Assembly (NCBI RefSeq): GCF_000936425.1
Contig: NZ_AVFK01000044.1
Location: 1 to 51,608 of the forward strand
Origin: Skermanella aerolata KACC 11604
GTDB lineage: Bacteria > Pseudomonadota > Alphaproteobacteria > Azospirillales > Azospirillaceae
DNA length: 51,608 nt
Direction of reading: 5' to 3'
How positions within the stretch are numbered: the first letter of the stretch is position 1; every line of letters starts with the position of its first letter. This document shows, piece after piece, positions 17,094 through 23,856 of this stretch. The translations under genes and the position numbers were made by a program. The notes under the pieces are model-generated. The model did no database searches, was not told the origin of the DNA, and worked only from the letters and a program-made list of their open reading frames with translations.

Positions 17094-17359
17094 GCGTTAC
17101 GCCCGTTACTCCCCTTATAGAGGGGGAGTAACGTAACGTAACGCCTAGCCGGTTTGCCGAGGCGTTACGGACAGCGTTTAGTAACGCCCTATAACGCCCG
17201 TAACGCTTGTCCTGAAAATCCTTTGTAATCAGCATATTGGATGGGCAAGGCGTTACTATTTTCCAAGATTTCTGACTAGTAACGCCCTGGTTTTCCGAGG
17301 GCATGGAGAGCGGTTGAAAAGAGGGGAAGTGGCTACACGTCACTGCAGGAAATAGTAAC
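17094..17359. repeat. Iteron-like GTAACGCC repeat array (candidate replication origin)
   Basis: Twelve GTAAC or GTTAC cores lie in 266 bases, at 17096, 17105, 17128, 17133, 17138, 17164, 17181, 17200, 17252, 17279 and 17355, plus a near-copy ATAACGCCC at 17191. The 12-base form TAGTAACGCCCT appears at about 17179, with near-identical versions at 17277 and 17353; an inverted version GGCGTTACTATT is at 17250. Further cores (17532, 17541, 17568) extend into the 3' end of the AAA ATPase gene. Repeats of this sort, in both orientations beside a RepA-like helicase gene, look like iterons that bind a replication initiator. The function is inferred; the repeats are directly visible. Confidence 0.72.
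17105..17132. repeat. Perfect inverted repeat inside the iteron array
   Basis: GTTACTCCCC (17105-17114) and GGGGAGTAAC (17123-17132) are exact inverse copies separated by eight AT-rich bases. The arms begin with the same GTTAC core as the surrounding repeats. This could be a cruciform or hairpin start site for replication or a dimer binding site. Confidence 0.65.
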
Positions 17360-17386
17360 GCCCTTATTCCCGTCAGAATATAGCGA

Positions 17387-18556
17387 TCAGACCAGCCAGA
17401 CATAGCCATCCTCCATGCCGATCCGGTGTTTCCCACGTAATGCCACCCTTATCCGATGCCATGCCTGGCGCCCTGCGTTGCCTTCCTCGATCACTCCGCC
17501 GCGTCTGGCGTATTCTCCCCATTCGTCCAGCGTTACGACCGTTACGGATTTTGGGATGGCGTTATGCGTAACGCTTCGCCCCTTATCGCAGAGGGCATTC
17601 TTCAGAATTTCCAGGGCGGCTTCATGGGCAGGAGTTAGCGGTTTCGGCTTCTTGCCGGCCGCACCCGTAACCGCTTCGGCGCCTTCATGCTTGACCACAC
17701 AGGATTTGATCAGGTCGCCATCCTCATCCTCGCCGATCGTCAGGCTTTGCAAGCGAAAGGCAAATTCCGCGCCTTCCTCGCCATCTTTCTGTTTCTTGAT
17801 GCACGCCATCTTAATTCCGGCATCGCCGTCCGACGTCAGCTCGATCTCGGTATCAGTTGCCGCCCGAAGGCTGCTGTGGCCTCGTGCTCCCCTGGCGACA
17901 TCCTTACCGCAGTGGTGGATGATGAGGACATGCGCTCCGGTCTCCTCACGAATGCGATCGATATTGCGGATGAAGGCTCCCATAGCCTCCGGAGCGTTCT
18001 CGTTTCCGCCAGCAATGGCTCTCGCTAAGGTGTCGACCACGACCAGCTTGATTGGGAACCGCAGCGCTGCCTCTTTCACCTTCCCGATTAAAGGCTCGGT
18101 GTCAGCGGCCGGGTCCAGCAGGTCCACGCACGTAGGGATCATGGCGAAAGGGGGAGCGGCATCCTTCATGCCGTAATGGCGCCTGAAGGCCTCGATCCGT
18201 TTGCGGATGCCGTTTTGGCCTTCGGCGGCGATGTAGATGACGCCACCTTGCTTTACCTTATGCCCACGCCACTCCCAGCCCAGCGCGATATGCAACGCCA
18301 AGTCCAGGGTAAAGAAGGTTTTACCGCCACCGCTTTCTCCATACAGCACTGACATTCCGCATTCATCGAGCACACCTTTGACCAAGGAGGCAGATTTCAT
18401 CGGCGGCTTGATATCCTCGAACCAGATAGGCTCAAGCCGATCGGGAGGAGGCGACATCCCTACGTTATCGATAGGTGGAGCTTCATCCCAAGTTGAAGAC
18501 AAGGGATCTACCCTCAATCCCTGATCAAGATCATCGATGTCGTCCAGGGGCATCAC
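17387..18556 (-). CDS. RepA-like hexameric AAA ATPase/helicase
   Basis: This is a 389-residue RecA-fold ATPase of the AAA_25/RepA type. Walker A is GESGGGKT (residues 73-80), Walker B is LVVVDTLARA (171-180), and a sensor-like IIHHCGKD lies near 211-218. RSF1010 RepA and related proteins are ring helicases that unwind plasmid or phage origins. The C-terminal 90 residues form a small winged-helix-like domain (LDEWGEYARRGGVIEEG) that could read DNA. The stop lies about 30 bases from the GTAACGCC repeats and the start overlaps the primase-like gene as ATGA, so a replication block is likely. Alternative start MPLDD one codon later cannot be excluded. Confidence 0.8.
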   Translation of the reverse strand: MMPLDDIDDLDQGLRVDPLSSTWDEAPPIDNVGMSPPPDRLEPIWFEDIKPPMKSASLVKGVLDECGMSVLYGESGGGKTFFTLDLALHIALGWEWRGHKVKQGGVIYIAAEGQNGIRKRIEAFRRHYGMKDAAPPFAMIPTCVDLLDPAADTEPLIGKVKEAALRFPIKLVVVDTLARAIAGGNENAPEAMGAFIRNIDRIREETGAHVLIIHHCGKDVARGARGHSSLRAATDTEIELTSDGDAGIKMACIKKQKDGEEGAEFAFRLQSLTIGEDEDGDLIKSCVVKHEGAEAVTGAAGKKPKPLTPAHEAALEILKNALCDKGRSVTHNAIPKSVTVVTLDEWGEYARRGGVIEEGNAGRQAWHRIRVALRGKHRIGMEDGYVWLV

Positions 18557-19458
18557 GCCATCACTACCCGCGATTTAGCGCGGAGCATGTCGTTGAAATC
18601 GAGACGAGGATCGGGCGGAATTGCCAAACGCACGACTCGCCCAACAGACCCCCAGTTCCGAGCCGCCTCATGTGCTTTGCTTAAGCCGATCCTGTCATGG
18701 TCGGCCATGATGGTCACCACGGACACATCGTTGGGGATGCGAAGCAGAGGCATGTTGCCGGCCGAGATCGAGGACCAAGCCGGCTGGCCGAACTCCTGGA
18801 CGGCGACCAAGGCATTTTCGATGCCCTCGGCCACTGCCAGCGCTCCAACCACTGCATCAGCATCAGAGGTCGCGTCGAGGCGGATCGGCAAGCCGCGCAC
18901 CGGTCCTAGCGACATCTTGGCGTCCAGATCGTCCGGCAGCTTGGCTTTGCCATTGCCCCCTGGCTCCAAGAAGGTTCGGTGAACTGCCATGGGCGGTCCG
19001 CCATAGCCGACGGCGGCGACCATGACGTCGTAGGTTTCACCGGTGCCAGGGTGGCGGAGGCGGGCATATCTCAGTGTCGGAGGGATATCCTCCAGCTCGA
19101 AGCCCCGGTGCCGCAGATACTGCTCGACTGGAGTTCCTGAAGCCGATTGCGTCGCGTTCCAGATCTGTCTGGCGACGTAGATCCGCCGTTCGGCATCGCG
19201 TCGCAGTTCCGTCTCTGCAATCCGTCGCCGCTCCGTCAGCTCTGCTCGAGACAGCCGCGATACGCCGGTGCGAAACTCGACGCCGCAGATCTGGCAATGG
19301 TGACAACACCATACAGCGCGGTCGGTGTGTACGGTGATGCTCAGGCAGCGGGCCTTCTTCTTCTTTCGCTTGTGGCTGCATTCGGGACAGGCGGTGTAAA
19401 TCGTGCCTGTCCGCCAAGCCTTGATCGTCGACCGGATGCTGTCTTGTAGATCAGTCAT
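18553..19458 (-). CDS. Zinc-finger/Toprim primase-like protein
   Basis: This is a 301-residue protein. The N-terminal zinc-finger region has cysteines in CPEC (residues 24-27) and CCHHCQIC (51-58), as in phage-type primases. After a helical middle (DUF7146-like, GTPVEQYLRHRGFELEDIPP) comes a Toprim fold with the glutamate motif VAEGIENAL and the aspartate motif IMADHDRIG. This combination belongs to primases that start DNA synthesis on mobile elements. The gene is translationally coupled to the RepA-like ATPase downstream (four-base overlap) and overlaps the 90-residue gene upstream by eight bases. Start MTDLQDS at 19458 is chosen over 19470 because it is closer to the family opening. Confidence 0.8.
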   Translation of the reverse strand: MTDLQDSIRSTIKAWRTGTIYTACPECSHKRKKKKARCLSITVHTDRAVWCCHHCQICGVEFRTGVSRLSRAELTERRRIAETELRRDAERRIYVARQIWNATQSASGTPVEQYLRHRGFELEDIPPTLRYARLRHPGTGETYDVMVAAVGYGGPPMAVHRTFLEPGGNGKAKLPDDLDAKMSLGPVRGLPIRLDATSDADAVVGALAVAEGIENALVAVQEFGQPAWSSISAGNMPLLRIPNDVSVVTIMADHDRIGLSKAHEAARNWGSVGRVVRLAIPPDPRLDFNDMLRAKSRVVMA

Positions 19459-19723
19459 GAGGCACCTCAACCAAGCGAAGGCTTGGGCGGGGTGGAGGAA
19501 AGCGATCGGCGCCTAAAGGTCCGAGAGCGGCGGGATCGAGCGCAGCGTATCGAGCCGCAATCTGCTCGACTGCTGTCATGCGCATGGTTTCAGCACCGAG
19601 ATCGCGCAACATCTCTAGCAAAGCGCGGGGCCCCTGCTGATGGATCCGGAGCACGTGTCGCTCTAAAGCTCGATCCCGGGCAAACCCAAGGCTATCAGCA
19701 GCGGCTGGAGACTTCCGGTTCAT
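19451..19723 (-). CDS. Small hypothetical protein in replication operon
   Basis: This is a 90-residue protein with a helical body (LERHVLRIHQQGPRALLEML, then TAVEQIAARYAALDP) and a proline-rich tail. It overlaps the primase-like gene by eight bases and the preceding small gene by four (ATGA). Coupling on both sides supports that it is translated. The segment GPRALLEMLRDLG recurs in small proteins next to primases on integrated elements, but I cannot name the family. Confidence 0.6.
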   Translation of the reverse strand: MNRKSPAAADSLGFARDRALERHVLRIHQQGPRALLEMLRDLGAETMRMTAVEQIAARYAALDPAALGPLGADRFPPPRPSLRLVEVPHD

Positions 19724-19914
19724 ACCGCACCACCATTCCGGCCGAGACCAGCGAGATCAACGATGAGAGCGGCACGATCACGGGAGAGGCCGTACCGTTG
19801 GCTGATCCAAGCGATCGGAAAGCCTTGAAGGTCTGATCTTGTTGACACAAGAAACGTGTTGAGCGGACAGGGGTTATCCTGTACCATGCTGCATAAGAAG
19901 TTCGAGTTTTTCAT
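19720..19914 (-). CDS. Small HTH-like protein
   Basis: This is a frame of up to 64 residues whose C-terminal half FPIAWISQRYGLSRDRAALI, followed by VDLAGLG, resembles a helix-turn-helix. The N-terminal 25 residues are of uncertain quality, so an internal start such as the Met at 19887 is possible. The stop overlaps the next gene as ATGA, which is the main reason to accept it. It would be the first gene of the minus-strand replication operon. Function unknown. Confidence 0.45.
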   Translation of the reverse strand: MKNSNFLCSMVQDNPCPLNTFLVSTRSDLQGFPIAWISQRYGLSRDRAALIVDLAGLGRNGGAV

Positions 19915-19963
19915 AAGCAGAACTCCAGGTAACTTCTGCCGTTGGCGCGGCAGGAGGTGACAG

Positions 19964-19995
19964 ACAAAACGGCCGCATCCCCATGCGGCCGTTTC
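19964..19995 (-). terminator. Rho-independent terminator after AlpA-like gene
   Basis: A perfect 12-base stem (19967-19978 with 19983-19994, core ACGGCCGCAT) with a four-base loop sits seven bases after the stop of the gene ending at 20002. On the minus strand it is followed by TTTT, and it could work in both directions. Confidence 0.75.
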
Positions 19996-20001
19996 TGCTT
20001 T

Positions 20002-20277
20002 CTAGGCGAATTGCTCGGCCTGCTCTGAAGGACGCGCTATCGGCTCAGAGTTTTCGCTGGGAGCATCCAAGTCCCGTGGGACCTGTCGATGCTTCAAGAG
20101 CCAAGCCTCTGCGTCTGCGCGTCGAACGAATACCTTTCCGCCGCGAGGACCGAACCGAACTTCCACAGGGCCTAGGCCTCGTTTTCTCGCATTGTAGTAA
20201 GTCGGTCGGCTTTGCCTTGTCAGCGCGCAGAATTCCGAAATACTCAACAGTGCATTTCCAAGCTCGTCCGGCATCAT
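20002..20277 (-). CDS. AlpA/MerR-type helix-turn-helix protein
   Basis: This is a 91-residue DNA-binding protein. LLSISEFCALTRQSRPTYYN carries the helix-turn-helix, followed by a wing-like GPVEVRFGPRGGKVFVRRAD and DAEAWLLKHR. This is the layout of AlpA/excisionase-type proteins, which control excision of integrated elements or transcription of integrase. It is monocistronic, with a strong hairpin behind it and an AT-rich 326-base region in front. A second AlpA-like gene lies at 22305-22517; only one of them may be the true excisionase. Confidence 0.75.
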   Translation of the reverse strand: MMPDELGNALLSISEFCALTRQSRPTYYNARKRGLGPVEVRFGPRGGKVFVRRADAEAWLLKHRQVPRDLDAPSENSEPIARPSEQAEQFA

Positions 20278-20552
20278 GGGCTATCCGTGCTTAACTGGTT
20301 GAAATCGGATAATACGGTTATAGTCTCAAATAACCTTTTCGTCAATAGTACCCCGAATGATGAGATAAGAGCCAAGTCTAACACTTCATTTGTGTGAGAG
20401 TTAGACACCTTCCGTGTGTTTCTTTTACTTCGAAAAATTTCTGATATGACACGTCTTTTTGTGTCAGTCTCTGTCTTTGAAGGCCATTTTTCTATTACGT
20501 TTCATGGAGATAGACGAGGCATGAGATAATTTTTCAACCTCATTCAGGTCAA
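20278..20552. promoter_or_regulatory. AT-rich regulatory region with palindrome
   Basis: The DNA between the AlpA-like gene and the small-protein operon is conspicuously AT-rich and encodes nothing convincing. It contains the inverted repeat TGACAC (20447-20452) and GTGTCA (20461-20466) with an eight-base T-rich spacer, a fair operator candidate. Related TGTGT/ACAC stretches occur nearby (20390, 20415). It probably carries the promoter of the AlpA-like gene. Confidence 0.5.
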
Positions 20553-20588
20553 TTCGGCCGACATGATGACGTTGCCATGTCGGCCGAA
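20553..20588 (-). terminator. 13-base perfect inverted repeat after small-gene operon
   Basis: TTCGGCCGACATG (20553-20565) pairs exactly with 20576-20588 around a ten-base loop. It lies 16 bases beyond the stop of the operon's last gene (20604), a typical terminator position. The tail is not T-rich, so it may act with Rho or as a bidirectional stabilising hairpin. Confidence 0.6.
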
Positions 20589-20603
20589 CTGCCCATCTCT
20601 TGG

Positions 20604-20963
20604 TCAGCTAGTCTTCGGTTCCGCTCCACCGATGAGGTCGGCCAGCAGTCGCTCGAAATCAGGCTGGATCTCGGCAATGAACTGGATAACGAGCGGATCC
20701 CCGCCCTGCTCGGCAAGGTGAGCGAGTACGATAGCCTTTCCCAAACCGCCGGCTGGGGTTTGTGCCTGAGTAGCCATCATCTGATCAATGACGGCGTTCT
20801 CTCGACCGACAGCCGTGTCCTCGGCAGTAGATAGAGCATCCCGCTCGTCACCGTTTGTGCAACCCTCCAGGGCATCTGATGCGGCAGTCGTCGCATAGCG
20901 GGCTTCTTTCCACTGGAAAAACAGGTCGATAGCCGGGTCGGCGTAGGATTGGGGCGTCGGCAT
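20604..20963 (-). CDS. Hypothetical protein, last gene of small-protein operon
   Basis: This is a 119-residue acidic protein starting MPTPQSYADPAIDLFFQWKE. Its helical segments (RYATTAASDALEGCTNGDER and IQFIAEIQPDFERLLADLIG) could form a coiled bundle. The ATG lies 11 bases after the stop of the zinc-ribbon gene, on the same strand. The longer upstream frame is a shadow of that gene. No family recognised; size and composition resemble small cytoplasmic proteins carried in prophage and ICE operons. Confidence 0.62.
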   Translation of the reverse strand: MPTPQSYADPAIDLFFQWKEARYATTAASDALEGCTNGDERDALSTAEDTAVGRENAVIDQMMATQAQTPAGGLGKAIVLAHLAEQGGDPLVIQFIAEIQPDFERLLADLIGGAEPKTS

Positions 20964-20974
20964 TGTCGCGCTCC

Positions 20975-21235
20975 TCAGAAACTGGCGTGGACGGAGAAAG
21001 ACGACGGCGAGCAGGTGAAGACCTCCAGGCCCTTGCAAGGCGAGCAGATCCAATTGCCAGGCCCGGTGCTGGCGAAGTCCCTGGAGCAGTGCAGGCAGCG
21101 GCGCGGCTTGGTCTTCGGCGCGGCAGCGGCTCGGGACTTTGCTGCGCCATGGGCGGCAGTCTGGGCGATGATCTCGGGATCGAGGACCAGGGCGCCGAAG
21201 TCGAGCTGGCCCAGTACGAAGCAGGTGCAAGCCAT
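20975..21235 (-). CDS. Small zinc-ribbon protein
   Basis: This is an 86-residue protein whose C-terminal half has a four-cysteine zinc ribbon, CLHCSRDF...NWICSPCK (residues about 47-69). The N-terminal part opens MACTCFVLGQLDFGALVLDP with two additional cysteines, followed by an alanine-rich linker. Such ribbons bind DNA, RNA or protein partners. The start codon sits two bases after the stop of the 61-residue gene (TGACCATG), so the two are coupled. I know no named family for it; a regulatory role is inferred only from the fold. Confidence 0.62.
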   Translation of the reverse strand: MACTCFVLGQLDFGALVLDPEIIAQTAAHGAAKSRAAAAPKTKPRRCLHCSRDFASTGPGNWICSPCKGLEVFTCSPSSFSVHASF

Positions 21236-21237
21236 GG

Positions 21238-21423
21238 TCAGTGCTCCACGGGCTTGCAGCGCTGGAAGGCCACACGGGCAGCGGTGTCACGTTCCTTCAT
21301 GTCCAGCAGCTCGGCCACTTCGGCCGCCAGGGACCGGTGACTGGGGGTCCAGCCGGCCAACATGGACAGGGCAAGCCTGCCGGTGGTATTTGTGGTGTTG
21401 TTCGTGTTTGGATGCACTTGCAT
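21238..21423 (-). CDS. 61-residue hypothetical protein
   Basis: This starts MQVHPNTNNTTNTTGRLALS and continues into a helical segment (SLAAEVAELLDMKERDTAAR). The N-terminal Asn/Thr-rich tract is unusual. The gene is flanked by coupled small genes on the same strand, with the stop two bases before the zinc-ribbon start. The longer frame running back to 21729 is a shadow of the 111-residue gene. No family recognised. Confidence 0.5.
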   Translation of the reverse strand: MQVHPNTNNTTNTTGRLALSMLAGWTPSHRSLAAEVAELLDMKERDTAARVAFQRCKPVEH

Positions 21424-21482
21424 GAACTCCACTTCGGTGGAGCCGGGAGACTGTTCGAGCAGTCCCCCGGCACCGGGGTTGA

Positions 21483-21587
21483 TCAGTGGCTGTTGTCGGT
21501 GTCGCGGTAGATCCAGGCTCCGCGGAGCGTATAGACCGCGCTGCCGGTGCGGCCGATGATGACGGGCTGGTGCTGGGCCATGGCCAT
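21483..21587 (-). CDS. 34-residue micropeptide coupled to upstream gene
   Basis: The frame begins MAMAQHQPVIIGRTGSAVYT and ends at a TGA at 21483, giving 34 residues. Its start codon overlaps the stop of the 111-residue gene as TAATG, the classic coupling arrangement. It reads as a small beta-hairpin (QPVIIGRTGSAVYTLRGAWI), a pattern that would not be expected from noise. It is too short for normal gene calling and may be missed in annotations. Confidence 0.5.
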   Translation of the reverse strand: MAMAQHQPVIIGRTGSAVYTLRGAWIYRDTDNSH

Positions 21588-21922
21588 TACTCCGCAGCGA
21601 GGGCGGCGGCGTACCGCGCGTTATCGAAGTGCTTTTCCAGCGCCTCGGGGAAGCCGCAGGGCTCTTTGTAGAAATCGATGTCCATGACGCGCAGTTCGTC
21701 CTGAGCCGCATATTCCAGGTCGGTGGCAATGGCGATGGCTACGTCTTCGTCCTCAGCCAGCTCGCGGGCCAGATCAGCGGTGAGGTAGGTGCCGGCGAGC
21801 GGCGAGTAGCTGGTCATGACCGTAACCAACTCGATGGAGCTGCCCAGGCGGCGTACCGACAGAGTGATATAGGTGTTCTCATCGCCGATGGAGCTGAGGA
21901 CGGTGGCTTTGTTAGCATCCAT
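21587..21922 (-). CDS. 111-residue hypothetical protein, first gene of small-protein operon
   Basis: This is an acidic protein opening MDANKATVLSSIGDENTYIT, with beta strands (YITLSVRRLGSSIELVTVMT) and then helices rich in Ala and Glu (LTADLARELAEDEDVAIAIA). It resembles small phage or plasmid accommodation proteins but matches no family that I can name. It begins the five-gene minus-strand operon that ends at 20604. The 114 bases in front of it are shared with the divergent XRE regulator, which may repress it. Confidence 0.65.
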   Translation of the reverse strand: MDANKATVLSSIGDENTYITLSVRRLGSSIELVTVMTSYSPLAGTYLTADLARELAEDEDVAIAIATDLEYAAQDELRVMDIDFYKEPCGFPEALEKHFDNARYAAALAAE

Positions 21923-22036
21923 TCCCGAAGACTCCTGCTGGTGTTGTGTTTAGTGCTTGTGGGCATTATAATGAGGCTTCTTCGTGAGGCTTTCAAGCCT
22001 TATTTTGATGCTCAAAAGCTTTTTTGGGGGGCTTGT

Positions 22037-22267
22037 GTGATTTCAGGCGATCAAATACGAGCAGGCAGGGCGCTAGCGCGACTGTCTGCCAAAGAGTTGG
22101 CAGAGCAGGCAGGAGTCGGCCTCACTGCTATTCAGCGGATTGAGAACGGCGTGGTTTCGATAAGGAACGCCAAGGCTGAAACCGTGGAAGGCATCCAGCG
22201 AGCATTAGAAGCGGCCGGGATCGTGTTCCTGCCGGATGGCTATGGCGTGACCAAGCGCCAGCCATGA
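22037..22267 (+). CDS. XRE-family transcription regulator
   Basis: This is a 76-residue single-domain repressor-like protein, beginning with GTG: ISGDQIRAGRALARLSAKEL, then AEQAGVGLTAIQRIENG, a Cro/CI-type helix-turn-helix, then a short helix and tail ending VFLPDGYGVTKRQP. The GTG at 22037 has a strong GGGGGG ribosome site seven bases upstream, and the protein then starts exactly where family members do. A longer ATG start at 21971 is less likely. It is divergent from the five-gene operon of small proteins and is the natural candidate to control it. Confidence 0.8.
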   Translation: MISGDQIRAGRALARLSAKELAEQAGVGLTAIQRIENGVVSIRNAKAETVEGIQRALEAAGIVFLPDGYGVTKRQP

Positions 22268-22304
22268 TCCGTCTCACCTATGAGGTTTTAGACGACGGGG
22301 ATCT

Positions 22305-22517
22305 TCACCTGGATTTCGACTTGTTTTCGATCCACTCAGTGATTTCGGTCTTACGCCATGCAATCCGGCGAGGGCCGAGATGAATGCGGCGCGGGAATTT
22401 GCCATCTCGTTCCAAGCGCCAGATATGCACTGCGGAATATGGTATCATCTCTCGCAGCTCTCGAGACGAAATCAGCTTCTCCAAGCCAGCGCTGGCTGCC
22501 GGACGGTCTGTAAGCAT
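22305..22517 (-). CDS. AlpA-family excisionase/regulator
   Basis: This is a 70-residue protein with the AlpA signature: EKLISSRELREMIPYSAVHI, then WRLERDGKFPRRIHLGPRRI, ending AWRKTEITEWIENKSKS. AlpA proteins bind near the attachment site and trigger excision or switch on the integrase. An AGGAGGAAG ribosome site lies seven bases before the ATG. Position just downstream of the integrase pair and on the same strand fits an excisionase role. The longer frame upstream to 22673 has no family-like content. Confidence 0.82.
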   Translation of the reverse strand: MLTDRPAASAGLEKLISSRELREMIPYSAVHIWRLERDGKFPRRIHLGPRRIAWRKTEITEWIENKSKSR

Positions 22518-22676
22518 CGATCTTCCTCCTGAAACCTGACTGGAGGAATGAATGCACTGGTAGCGGTAGGAAAGCACCGGGGTTGAATAACGCTCAGATG
22601 GCGTTGGCGCCGGTTGATGTTCAGACAAGCCAGTCCAGCTCCCCAATCGATCCAGAACCTGGTCGACGGTCACTAG

Positions 22677-23855
22677 TCAGGGAGGCGGCATAGGGCTTGC
22701 CCACATCCTCCTGGCTCTGGCAAGTCCCCTCTCGGCCGCTTCCAGTTCTTTAGTTCCTCTGGCTGTCCGCACCCAGGCGCCCCGCTCCCTCCGCATTTCA
22801 TTTTTGTTATGGGCATCAGGCTCCACATGGTTGGCAACACTGCCCTCGACCATCAGCTCACCGAGTCGTTTCCGAACTTGCTGAACACGACGTTTCCCTG
22901 ATCCCATTCCTGCGCGTGCAGCGACCGAAGCTGTTTCCGACGCCGTGACTTCATCCAACGCAGCGAGCAACGATTGGTCCTCGGCACTCATCGTCGGTGC
23001 CCATAGATCATCAGACCCACAAGTGGGACAGGTTTCATCGAGCAGATCTGGCCCATTGATGACTTCGCCGGCCGGGCCATGCCATTGGCATTGACCACAC
23101 CACATGTATTCCGGTACGCCTTCAGCGGCGGAGGCTTCCGCCTTCTCTTCGAGATGGCGCCGCACTAATTCTTTGGAATTCACTAGGTCATCTATGGCTA
23201 TCGCAACGAGGATTTCTTCCACCAAGCTTTCGAACGGCGTCCACGATCCGTCGCGTCCATCTCCATCGCTCCATGAGCGGCTTGGGACCTTACCTGTGGC
23301 GATGCTGTAGGCATACGCGATAGATGAGACGAGTACTGCCTCGGCTGGCCTGCCCTGCCCGCCCGGACCTACCTGTGCCCGCAGTTCGGTATGCCATCGG
23401 TTTTGCGGACGTTTCTTGCCGGTCTGCCGCACACAACCGCCTGATACCAAGGACATCGTTATTTGCTCGGCTGATGACTTTCGGACTGAGGCATCTGAAC
23501 TCAACAGCTGATCCGCTTGAGGAAGCGGCCTGAATTGTTCGGCAATTTCCCGAGCACCATCTGACAGTGAACTGAGCAGAGTCGGCAGGTCGGCGCCTGG
23601 CGACGTGACAGGACGACCTTGAAGGAAGAGTCTTGTTGCTTCGTACAACTCGCGAATTTCACGGGCAACGACAACCCGATCAGGCTGGCTGTAGTATTCC
23701 TGCACCGCCCCCTTGATACGGGCCATGAACAAGCCTGCACCGTCCTGCGGAACCGCGTCACGAAGCTCGACCTCGATACGGGAGAGAGCTTCCATCAAGG
23801 GCCGACGCTCGCGGAATGCCTCCAACCGGGAACGCCGTTCAGGGCGACCTGTCAT
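22677..23855 (-). CDS. Unknown zinc-ribbon protein coupled to integrase
   Basis: This is a 392-residue protein starting MTGRPERRSRLEAFRERRPL. The N-terminal half is helical and charged. The middle has an Ala/Ile-rich helical block (VLVSSIAYAYSIATGKVP, then LVEEILVAIAIDDLVNSKEL). The C-terminal part has a zinc ribbon, MWCGQCQWHGPAGE...ETCPTCGSDDL, then a winged-helix-like basic domain (SVAARAGMGSGKRRVQQVRK). It starts one base after the integrase stop on the same strand, so the two are probably one transcript. No known family is recognised. A partner of recombination, immunity or defence are all possible; the order ribbon then HTH suggests DNA binding. Confidence 0.68.
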   Translation of the reverse strand: MTGRPERRSRLEAFRERRPLMEALSRIEVELRDAVPQDGAGLFMARIKGAVQEYYSQPDRVVVAREIRELYEATRLFLQGRPVTSPGADLPTLLSSLSDGAREIAEQFRPLPQADQLLSSDASVRKSSAEQITMSLVSGGCVRQTGKKRPQNRWHTELRAQVGPGGQGRPAEAVLVSSIAYAYSIATGKVPSRSWSDGDGRDGSWTPFESLVEEILVAIAIDDLVNSKELVRRHLEEKAEASAAEGVPEYMWCGQCQWHGPAGEVINGPDLLDETCPTCGSDDLWAPTMSAEDQSLLAALDEVTASETASVAARAGMGSGKRRVQQVRKRLGELMVEGSVANHVEPDAHNKNEMRRERGAWVRTARGTKELEAAERGLARARRMWASPMPPP

Positions 23856-23856
23856 A

